Shown one piece after another: positions 51,182 through 60,316 of a stretch of DNA of 64,000 nucleotides (within the stretch, counting starts at the first letter, position 1; each line of letters begins with the position of its first letter). The stretch is from Brevipalpus yothersi (lineage: Eukaryota; Arthropoda; Arachnida; Trombidiformes; Tenuipalpidae). The stretch spans positions 304,495 through 368,494 of the forward strand of contig QZCP01000268.1 in NCBI GenBank assembly GCA_003956705.1. The letters run 5' to 3'. A program made the translations under genes and the position numbers. The notes under the pieces were generated by a model that worked only from the letters and a program-made list of their open reading frames with translations, had not been told where the DNA came from and did not search any database.

Positions 51182-51878
51182 CTATTCTTCCATATCATTC
51201 TCCATCATCTCCCTCATCTTCGATGCATCCATGATCTCAGTACCAATACCATAATCTACACCAGGCTCTCGAGGAATTTGCTTCACACAGTCCTTCAGAA
51301 TACACATGAGGAAGTTAATATAAATTTTCAGATTCTTTCCAACTACAGAGCTCACCTTAAATTTATGATTCTTATTTATAGCTTTCATGTGTGGATGAAT
51401 ACAGTGCATCTGTTTGATTGGAAGATAAGGTGTGAAAAATTTCCTTTACAATCACAATCTCTACCTACCGCAGTGTGAAGGATCTTGTTATTCTTTTGAC
51501 AATGTTTCTTGTCTCTGTTTGGATGAAATTGTTGATAAATATCACTCTGAGAGCAGAAAAAACAAACTCACGTCTCCTGTCCATGACCTCCTTCGAAATT
51601 TAGGGCTTGACCACACTTTTTGGCGGCACCCTCATCACCAGTCGAACTCAAGTGCTCCTGTATGAGGAATAAAAGTGTTAGTATATTGCATATTATTGAG
51701 AGTAAAAGAATAGTTAACACAATATTCTCACCATCATACACTTTTTGTAGCCATGTACGATTTTAACAATTTTGTGTCCATGAGGTCCGCATAGATCAGG
51801 CTTTCTTTTTTCTTTTTCTTGACTGTATGTGAAAGAGGCTGACAAGAAAAGTGTGAAAACAATAAGAATAGTTTTCAT
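51182..51878 (-). CDS. Six-cysteine secreted protein, array copy B
   Basis: Same unrecognised family; 147 aa from five exons: 51732-51878, 51572-51657, 51469-51514, 51356-51409 and 51182-51292. The signal peptide is MKTILIVFTLFLSASFTYSQ, followed by a basic EKEKRKP stretch. The six cysteines sit in PDLCGPHG, YKKCMM, AAKKCGQAL, DKKHCQKN, MHCIHP and DCVKQIP. Exons 2, 3 and 4 have exactly the lengths of copies A and D (86, 46, 54). The last exon is longer and ends in a Met/Glu-rich tail (MREMMENDMEE). It is clearly more diverged from A and D than those two are from each other. Confidence 0.85.
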
Positions 51879-51960
51879 CGTGAAAAGAAAAAAATTATTC
51901 TTTGAATGAAATAGAAATTTTGAGAAAATCTCTATGAAGCGAAACAGTAATATTTTTGCC

Positions 51961-52006
51961 TTTTTATAGCCACTAATCACGTCATCATCAATAATTTCCC
52001 AGATGC
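51961..52006 (-). promoter_or_regulatory. Promoter module of array copy B
   Basis: Minus strand: CATCTGGGAAATT, then TGATGACGTGATT, then CTATAAAAAGG about 90 bases before the start codon. The TGACGTG core resembles a CRE/bZIP site. Confidence 0.65.
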
Positions 52007-53394
52007 TTCTATCGATGCTATAAATGCTGCCATTCGATAAATTGGTAATTTTGAAAAAATTGAGCTCCCTTCTCCCCCTTCCTTCATGACTGATGACAAA
52101 GTTGATCTTTATTCCTAATAATGGAAGCAAATCATTCTGCTACAAGTCATCCGCAGAGTCATTCTCAAAATCAGGCAGCTATTATCAGAAGGATATTTGC
52201 ACCAGATAAGTGATGAGACGAAGATAATTTTGTATCTCGATTCTAGGGGGAAAAATTGGTGAGCACTCATTTGATGTAAAAGTAAACCTCTTCACAGTTC
52301 ATAGCTTCTCAGATTTACCGTGATATTTGATCAATTTGTTAATTTGACATTAATTAATTGATTGAGAAAATTCGTCACGCTTTTTGATGGTTGCTGGGGG
52401 CTATGAATTTTTTTTCTATCTCGTCATAATCGAAAGACTTATCAAAAAGTCCCATTGTCTCACCATTTTATCACAATTTGTACTGGATTTTTGGCCATGA
52501 TCGATGGCCACTCTGGAATAATCAGACTTTTTTGGTGAGATATTGTGATGAAAAATTATCACACTGGTCTATCTCGTGGCCAAAAATTGTTGAATTTTTT
52601 TTCGAAATAATGGAAAGAAACTTTAGGCCCATCCTGTAGGAAAGAATAGAAAGCTTCTGAGGACTATTCTCAAAGCAGACTATCCTGAGGGAATAATCGA
52701 TGGCCATTGAAAGGATATCCAAGATATGAGACAAGACTTGCATTTCTTTCCCATGCTCATCTCAAAATTTGCTTGGATGGTTTTTGCTTCTCTTATCTGT
52801 TTTTTTATACTTTCTTTCAATGATTTTTCACGTTGTTTGTTATTAATAGAAATCATCAATCTCTAATTAATTATCCCTGGTCACTTGTCTTGCTGCAGAG
52901 AGCTCACAATAACCCATGACTAGGGTTGTATGGGCTCCAGGAAATTGATTAACCTCAAAATATCAGCAAGATAATTGCCGATGTCTCAGATCGAGAACCT
53001 ATTGATAATAATAAAAATAATGATAATTCAAAGGAGTAGGAAAGAGCCTCGAGATTTACACGCCTGTTCTCACTCTTTCTTCCTCCTCTTATACTCTTAC
53101 CTTGATCACATTGACATTTTTGTAACCAACAAATGGTAGAAGATATGACTCTCAATAATCTGCATCATTTTTTTTCTGATTTATTGGGGTTATTTTCTTA
53201 TTCTACAAAATTACAAGCGTTTTGGAATTGTGTGATGAATAATCAAGAGGCTGAGAATCAAACGATTTTATTGAGCTAGGAATAATGTTTATGGCGAGCA
53301 TTCTTTCTTATTAACGTAAAATGTCGCTTAATAGATCAACTGTACCGCCTCTCGGCTTGCAGCATATATTTTATCTGGAAGATTCCCTAGAACC
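52007..53394. other. Intergenic region between copy B and the broken copy C
   Basis: AT-rich DNA without a supported gene. The part near 53120-53190 repeats the CTCTCAATAATCT block seen downstream of copies A and D. The stretch GCGATTTTATTGAG downstream of copy B (51078) has a counterpart ACGATTTTATTGAG near 53262. Confidence 0.5.
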
Positions 53395-53700
53395 TTAAAT
53401 CGATTCTATCAGTCCAGTTAATAATCTACCATCTCCACCAATCATGGGACGAATTTTTCCCACACAGTCCTTGAGAATACACATGAGAAAATTAATTCAA
53501 AGTATTAGAATCTTCCAGAATTTTCCAACCCAAGAAGCTTACCACAAAAGGCTTATTCTTTAGCAAATCTTCTGTGAATCTCTTGAGACAAGACATCTGT
53601 TTGTTTGGATGAAAAGGTGAAATTTTTTTCCTAATATCATAGTCTCAACATACCGCATTCCTGAGGGCTTTAGTATTATCTAAGTGATTGAGGATGGATG
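53395..53700 (-). pseudogene. Truncated six-cysteine gene, array copy C
   Basis: Only the last three exons of the family can be traced. Exon 5 (53395-53469, DCVGKIRPMIGG to a stop) and exon 4 (53543-53596, MSCLKRFTEDLL, still 54 bases) keep their splice sites. The exon 3 equivalent, ending at 53655, keeps the donor but has lost both its cysteine and the AG acceptor. Signal-peptide and second exons are absent upstream. An inverted-repeat transposon begins about 250 bases upstream, where the missing exons would be expected. It could be a dead copy or a donor of spliced 3' exons; the former is more likely. Confidence 0.7.
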
Positions 53701-53951
53701 AGATTGTTGAGAGAAAGGGATAATCCTCATCTTGCATGTGTTAGAATGATCAGATTTTTGGTGAGGAATTGTTCAATATCTTATAATATCAAAAATCTTA
53801 GTCTTAGTTAGTAAGTCTCAGTACTTCTCTTGATCACAAACCCTGATCTCAGCACAGTAGATTATCACACAATCGGATTCTCTCGATCTCACCAAACAGT
53901 TAGCTCTTCAACCCAGATCAAGTAAGTCAATTTTGAGCCTACTCTGGGATC

Positions 53952-54567
53952 TACCAAGGTGGCGAAAAGTAATGTGACGGACTTTAAAATTCGAAAAAAA
54001 ATGATCGTGAGGAGGAATGAACTTGGATTGAAATGAATAAGATTGAATAACAATTGAAGTTGAACACAAAAAGATTTCATCAAAAAATTCCAGGTAGAAT
54101 AGAAATAAACTGGAAATTTCAGTCGCAATAGAACTTTTGGTTTTTGAAGCCTAAATTTTCGAAATTCTAGGAATTTTCGGTAGTTATTCCATGTATCGAC
54201 GAAAAATTGAGGTGAGACAAAGTATTAGCCATGACAATTGATAAACTAAAGAAAAAGGGGATGAAAATCATAAGATAAATGATCAAATCGGGAAAGGTAT
54301 TTTGCGAGAAATGCTCATTTTCGATAACGTTTAATCCCATAGTAAAAACCCATAGGTTTTTCATGTGTCTCAAAAGTCAGAATCCTGATGATCAACGTAA
54401 TTTTCGGCCCATTTCTATCCTGTTTCGAATTTCGGAGCCGAATTTTTTTCTTGATCAACTTCATTCATTTCTCGACCTCAATTGTTATGATTAGAATTGA
54501 TTCTCTCACATAATCATTTTTTTCTAATTGCTCAAACTCCGTCACATTACTTTTCGCCACCTTGGTA
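53952..54567. mobile_element. Non-autonomous Tc1/mariner-type element with 28-base terminal inverted repeats
   Basis: The left end begins CCAAGGTGGCGAAAAG at 53954. The right end is its exact complement over 28 bases, finishing at 54565. TA dinucleotides flank both ends (53952-53953 and 54566-54567), as expected for the TA target duplication of the Tc1/mariner superfamily. Similarity continues imperfectly inward for another 30 or so bases. The 612-base element has no transposase-like frame, so it would need help from elsewhere. It sits next to the truncated copy C of the secreted-protein array. Confidence 0.88.
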
Positions 54568-54966
54568 TACTGAAATCGATTATATTTTTGCCTACTTTTA
54601 TTTTTCTTCAATCAAGTAATTTTTCCTGAACTATTAGTACAATAGTAGTTAGTAATAAATACAGAGCTTAATTTATGTACTATGCTGTAGTGTACTTTCA
54701 TCCAGAACAGCCCTTATCACATTTGTTTATCACATAAACAGTAGACGGGGCTCTCAATAATCTAAACTACTTTTTCTGGCTAATACAAATATTTTTCCCT
54801 CCTCAAAATTATCAAGCACTTTGAAGTTGCAAGATCAATGATCAAAATTTGGGGGACTTGAGCGAGTTCATTTAGCTAAGAATAACGAATTTCATCTTCT
54901 GACAACACCAAGTCATCGGTGAAATCAGTTATCTTGTCACTCGGCATGCAACCCATATTTTATTCG

Positions 54967-55638
54967 TTAGATCGAAGGTGGAACCTTCTTGGCAAAAGAT
55001 TTTATCAGCTCGGCTAATGGCCCATAGTCTCCATCAGGTAGTGGAGGAATTTTATTGAAACATTCCTTCAGAAATAGATAAAAGAATTAATTCTCAATAG
55101 TCAAACCTTTTCCATACAGAAGAGCTTACACGAAGAGGCTCATTATCCTTCATACCATCGGAGTGATCAAACAAGCACTTCATCTGTTTGTTTGAATGAT
55201 AAGATGTAAGAAATTTCTCTCAATTCATAAACTCAACATACCGCTACAACGAGAATAAGATTATTCGCTTTACAGTGTTCCTTGTCTCTGATCGAATGAA
55301 ATCGTTGATTGTCAAATATTTTTGCTACAACAGAGAAAAAACTTACGCTTCATGACCAGGGGATCCTTTGTATGTAAAATCTTTGGCACACTTTTTCGTC
55401 TTTCCCTCCTCACCAGTATCTTTCAGATGGTCCTGTGAAAATTCAAAATAGTTGTATATTGTGACTGATTAAGGAAGTACATGAATAATCAAAAGGATAT
55501 GCTTACTAGCATGCACCGTTTGATGGCCAAGCTGTACTTAGCAACCTGAGGTCCATTATTTTTGCATAGATCGAGATCTTTACTCTCTGTGAACCAAAAA
55601 GATAAGAAAAGTATGGGCACTAGGAAAATTCTTTTCAT
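54967..55638 (-). CDS. Six-cysteine secreted protein, array copy D
   Basis: Same unrecognised family; 138 aa from five exons: 55507-55638, 55347-55432, 55242-55287, 55130-55183 and 54967-55065. The signal peptide is MKRIFLVPILFLSFWFTESK. Cysteines lie in LDLCKNNG, IKRCML, KTKKCAKDF, DKEHCKAN, MKCLFDH and ECFNKIP. It is a recent duplicate of copy A: exon 2 differs at five of 86 bases, and introns 2 and 3 differ at about three bases each. Exon 4 and the end of exon 3 differ far more, mostly with amino-acid change. The 3' flank is duplicated too. Confidence 0.87.
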
Positions 55639-55718
55639 CTGGGAAAGAACAATTATTCTGATAATAAAATCAAAGTTTGGAAAGAATAACTATGGAGGGA
55701 AGTGAAAATTTTTCCTCC

Positions 55719-55767
55719 TTTTTATATCAATTGACCACGTCATCAATTACAGAAACTTCCCAGATGT
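55719..55767 (-). promoter_or_regulatory. Promoter module of array copy D
   Basis: Minus strand: CATCTGGGAAGTT, then TTGATGACGTGGT, then TATAAAAAGGAGG about 88 bases before the start codon. It is the best-preserved example of the shared module. Confidence 0.68.
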
Positions 55768-56638
55768 TTGATTCGAATATTAGTTGGTTAATTTTGAGAG
55801 AATTTTAGAAATGATTGCTCATCCATTTATACTGATAGGAATGTTGAGAGGGTTGATCATCTTGCATAAGTTACGATACGGGACTCTTGCATTCTACGAG
55901 ATGGATTGTTGAATATTCAATGAAATGAATAGTCAACAAGAAATAAGAATGGACTGAGGATTTAATGCCTCATTGAGGAATCTCCATTCGATCTCTTTAC
56001 TTTAACTAATCAGAAATTTCAATCAATCTTTTCGACAAAGTGGATGTTAGGGGCATGGGAAGCGAATGCAAGAAGTGGTTACTTTACACGAGTCTAATAA
56101 TGTAGTCACCGAGTGGAGTATCTGAACATGAATATATATCATAAAAATCATGATGGCTTAGCACAAAAGCAGAATGATGATGTATCTTCACCATCAATTG
56201 ACACTCAAAAAGGGAAAAGAAACTTTTCGATGATTTTCATTATAAAATTCTATTCCACAGGCAATAGTCAATATCGATCATTAACTCGTTAGCTGCTATA
56301 ACTGAAGATTATGAAAACCTCTGATCACTGATCTCGACTATCTTAATTCGTCAGTTGATTGAGAGCTAAGAATGGATCAATTGGAAACCATTTTCTGGGG
56401 AAGATGCCGGCTGCGAATATCCAGCATCCTGGAAATAAGAGTTGTTGCCCTTCAATATTGATCTTGAGAAGTTTTGAATGTAGCTTTCTTCTCAGCAAAT
56501 CACGGATAAATTCGTTTATGCCAAAATCATGATTGAATGATCGAGATAGAAGTTATCATATTTCAAACTATTTAATTTATCAGAAAAGCACATTTTTTCC
56601 ATCTTTCCCTGATGCAACACCGAACCGTTTCAAGCCGA
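55768..56638. other. Intergenic region between array copies D and E
   Basis: AT-rich DNA. I see no exon of the secreted family and no other gene. Confidence 0.5.
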
Positions 56639-57301
56639 TCAGCCATCTGATTTTTCGAATAGTAACCCATGATTTTTTAACACATAATCTGATGATCTCA
56701 CACATTCCTTGAGGATAAAAACAAAAAATCCAATGAAATATTTCGAGTATACGTTTGAAAATGATGCTTACCAGAAAAGCCTTATTTTTTGCCATTGCAG
56801 AACGGTATGGTTCCATACAAGCCAACTGTCGATATGAACCAGAATTTGAGGAATTGTCAGCTTCATTTAGATTAATATCTCACCGAATCTTTGAGAATCT
56901 TGGTATTTATATGACAATATTCTTTCCTGTTATTTGAATGAGATTGTCAATAAATATTCTTGTAGCTGTTAGAAGAGTGTATTTACGCTTCATGTCCAGG
57001 AGGTCCCTTAAATTCTGGTGCGCATTTTTTAGCCTTCCCTTCATCTCCAGTATCTTTCAAATGTTGCTATAAGAAATAAGAATGGAATAGATTCGTAGTT
57101 GATTGCTCTGAAAAGTTCTTAGATAATTATCTAGTGATAAAGGCTCACTTTCATGCACTGAGCATATTTTTTCATTGCTGAAATCAACGAATCTCCCCAT
57201 TCAGCGCATACATCGTTCACATCAGAACCAAATGTTTTATTGTTCCCCTTGGTTAGAGAGGAAGACAAGAAAAGTATCGAAATCAAGATGATACTTTTCA
57301 T
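56639..57301 (-). CDS. Six-cysteine secreted protein, array copy E
   Basis: Most diverged intact member; 132 aa from five exons: 57149-57301, 56987-57066, 56884-56926, 56772-56825 and 56639-56707. The signal peptide is MKSIILISILFLSSSLTKG. Six cysteines lie in VNDVCAEWG, YAQCMK, KAKKCAPEF, KEYCHIN, LACMEPY and ECVRSSD. The QHLKDTGDEGKAKKC stretch is nearly the same as in copies A and D, and exon 4 is again 54 bases. Exons 2 and 3 are two and one codons shorter. The exon 2 donor is the unusual GTAAAT. Confidence 0.8.
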
Positions 57302-57379
57302 CTTGAAGAGAATATTTCTTGGAATAAAATAGAATATTTGAATGAATTAGCATAAGAAAAATTAGTAGGAAAATCCTTC

Positions 57380-57427
57380 TTTTTTCATAGCAAGAATTGC
57401 GTCGTAATCAAAAATATTCCAGATGTT
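57380..57427 (-). promoter_or_regulatory. Degenerate promoter module of array copy E
   Basis: Minus strand: AACATCTGGAATA, then GATTACGACGCAATT, then CTATGAAAAAAG where the other copies have a TATA box. The order and distance to the start codon are preserved. Confidence 0.45.
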
Positions 57428-58674
57428 CTCCTGCCATTGATTGGATGCTAAATTCGTCGATCAGGAGAAAATTCTTCAAATTAAGGAAAAAATACAGTTT
57501 GAAAATCTAGAATGATAGTTTGAAAAAATCAGGAGAATTGAAAAATTGTCAAAAAAAACAGTTGTTGATAAAATCTTTTGATCAAATATTCGTTCAAATG
57601 AGAGATATCCGAATATGCTTCTGAGTTGTCCATCGACTTTGAACTGTTTTAATATCAATTTTGCACCACTTTAATTGATGAATTTGACTTCGAACAACAA
57701 TTCGAACTTCAAAATTTGACACAAAAAGTTCTCGGAACACAGAACAAAACGACTGCCGATAACTCAGATCAAGAGACCGATACTGATAAGTACTCGGGAG
57801 AGAGAGAGAGAACTATCTGAACCGGATGAAACTCCGTCCGAGATTCGACAGTATCGATATTGATGGTCCATCGAATGTCAATAAGAAGTATGTTTCAGAG
57901 GCCAGGTCAAAGTTGAAGTTTTTATACTTTATCATGCTTTAGATGGTAGAATGAGGAGATATGTGAAATTCATGAAGTGAATTCTATCATATTTGTGTTT
58001 GTTTCATCATAATTTGTGAGAGGGGGCTCCAAAACAAAATCATAATTTTTTCAAGCGATACATGTAAAAATCATGATCCTTTATTGGAATGGAAGGGAAG
58101 GGAGATTAGAAGAGACATGGAACATGGACTAGATATTTTATCGCCACAGAAATCATAATTTCTTGATGAATCATTCATAGATGCAAAAGTGTCATAGAGT
58201 ATTGATGCTAAAATACGAAACAATCTCTTTAATTGGGTGAGTTCGCCATACATATTTCACAATTGATAATCGAGTATTATTTTTGACGATCTTGAACGTT
58301 GTGAATTCACTTAGTAATCAATAAGTTGGATTAAATGGAGGAAAACACAGCAATCTAGTCACAAGATCTCATTTAATAGCATTGCATCATGTTTATAACA
58401 CAAATACTAAGTATTTTAATTCTCCAAGCATTACGACAAACGATTGCAGGAATTGAATTCGGAACATCTCAAAATTTTCTTCTCTTTAATGATCGATATC
58501 TGTTTGTTTAATGTTCGATTTATACTTTATTTTATTCGATTTTGAATTTTCAAGAATCTGTATCGATCATACAGTTTTTTTTCAATAGATGTGGCCATAA
58601 AATGAGGGATGCTTGATCGAGCTGTTCTGCCGATCATATGGGCAAAAATTCATTGATTCACAGTCAGGCTTAAT
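57428..58674. other. Intergenic region between the array and RNPS1
   Basis: No gene seen. A diverged copy of the CGACTGCC...CTCAGATCAAGAG block lies near 57748-57780, so duplicated array DNA reaches at least this far. A minus-strand AATAAA at 58526-58531 is a likely polyadenylation signal for RNPS1. Confidence 0.5.
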
Positions 58675-59689
58675 TCAATCGCTGGATGATCCTCGTCTCC
58701 TACGGGGAGATCGTGAGCGAGTTCGGGATCGTCTAGGACGGTATCTTGGTGGAGACCTGGGAAAATTAAAGAAAAAAAATCTCAGCAAACACATGATGAA
58801 ACACAAAAATCGCGATCGTGATCATTACCTTCTCCCACCACGTCTCGACATAGATGGTCGACCCCAATTGGGTGGTCCTCCACGACCACGTGATGGTCCT
58901 CCAAAGCGAGGACCTTTGTGCGCCAAGACGAGGCTAGTAGTTATTTCTTGGCCATCAACTTGTCCACCATCCATAAATTTGATAGCTTTTTCCGCCTCTT
59001 CAGATTGCTCGTATTCAACCCAAGCAAAACCACGAGATAAATGGGAATGAGTACGATCCATTGGCATGATCACTTCTTTGATCACTCCATACATACTGAA
59101 AATTTCTCTAACATGCTCTTTGGTGACATTTTTGGTCAACCGTCCAACATGAATTTTTGAATTTTTGGGCGAAGGTGGAGCTTTACGGCCGTATGGAGAA
59201 GATCGACGACGAGCGGGAGATCCTGAGCCTGATCTTCGTGATCTAGCTGAATTTGAGCGAGAGGATGCTGATCTACTGCGTGATCTGGACCTTGATGTTC
59301 GAGATCGAGATCTTGCCGGTGATCGGGTTCGAGACCTCCTACTTGATGCTGATGCTGAAACAAGAAATATGAATACAATAATTTATCAAGCAAAAAATCA
59401 TCATTACTACTATTAACATGCAGCTAATTGCATACTTACAAGAACCAGAGGATGATGAGGATGATGAACTTGATCCAGATGATGATGAAGATCGAGATCT
59501 AAATATGACATAGAAAACATAAAAATTCAAAGATTCTGATCGATGCCAATCGATGTATCAAAAAAGAAGTTAAAATACATACCGGGAACCACTGGAATCA
59601 GAAGCACTTGAGGCCACCTTTCTTCGCCGGCGACCATCTGATCGATCCCGTGATCGTGCAGCCCTTTTGGAGGAACGAGATGAAGTCAT
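58675..59689 (-). CDS. RNPS1: RNA-binding protein with serine-rich domain 1
   Basis: Splicing regulator and peripheral exon-junction-complex/ASAP component that affects splicing and nonsense-mediated decay. Four exons, 59583-59689, 59440-59498, 58829-59354 and 58675-58756, join in frame to 257 aa. The order is the family's: an Arg/Ser start, a poly-Ser stretch (RSSSSSGSSSSSS), an RS-rich region, one RRM (KIHVGRLTKNVTKEHVREIF, later RGFAWVEYEQSEEAEKAI), then a Gly/Pro-rich linker and an RS-rich C-terminus (RPRRSRTRSRSPRRRRGSS). Retention of the last intron would stop translation at once, two bases past the junction. The gene is divergent from NDUFS5. Confidence 0.95.
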
Positions 59690-59977
59690 CAATTAATTTA
59701 AAATTGATCGAGTTAATTGAGAAAAAATGTGTTTAACAATCAAAATTTTTGAAATTACAAAGAAAAAAGGATCGATCAATAAGTGCAAAATGCGTTACGA
59801 GTATGAGTAGCGTCCTCTATTGAGTGTAAATTTTTTACAGATGAAAAAGGTAAACATTTAAGTCACCTTTTAAAGAACGTTTTTTCTTCCGTTGTTATTG
59901 TTTAACTGATTTAATTAAATTGAATTTCATAATTGAAATTGTCTTGTACCAAGGGGTACCGACCATTTGTGTCTACA
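59690..59977. promoter_or_regulatory. Shared promoter region of RNPS1 and NDUFS5
   Basis: A 288-base interval separates the two divergent start codons. No TATA box is clear. A bidirectional promoter is inferred from spacing. Confidence 0.45.
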
Positions 59978-60316
59978 ATGTCTGGTGTTTTTAATGTTTG
60001 GCTCCTCGATGAATTCAACATGCATACTGGGTTGAGTCGGAGACGAGCCATGGGCTGGGACAATTGTGCCAATATACAATTGAATTGGGCCGAGTGTATG
60101 GAAGCTTATGGTCGTGAACGTGGTGATCTTGCATGTAAACTATTTTACGAAGATCTGCAAGAATGTATACATGGCACGAAGAGAGTATTAAGACAAAAGC
60201 GGTTAAGAGCTGAAAGATGGAGACAAGTTTTGGATGGTGAACGCAAATACAGCGAAGTGTATACCAACAAAGAGCCAACTGCAGCCTCTTTCCCTTACGT
60301 TAAGCCATCACAATAA
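59978..60316 (+). CDS. NDUFS5: NADH dehydrogenase iron-sulfur protein 5 (complex I accessory subunit)
   Basis: Accessory subunit of mitochondrial complex I located on the intermembrane-space side and imported through the MIA40 disulfide relay. Single exon, 112 aa, matching the family length. Twin C-x9-C motifs are present: CANIQLNWAEC and CKLFYEDLQEC, with the family-typical MGWDNCA before the first. The frame is open to an earlier ATG at 59933, but MSGVFNVW at 59978 gives the expected N-terminus. The basic tail KRVLRQKRLRAERWRQVL is typical. Confidence 0.95.
   Translation: MSGVFNVWLLDEFNMHTGLSRRRAMGWDNCANIQLNWAECMEAYGRERGDLACKLFYEDLQECIHGTKRVLRQKRLRAERWRQVLDGERKYSEVYTNKEPTAASFPYVKPSQ

Noticed and set aside
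49415..57301. Assignment of the six-cysteine family to classical odorant-binding proteins
   Set aside because: Cysteine spacing differs: the second and third cysteines are 16 residues apart here rather than three.
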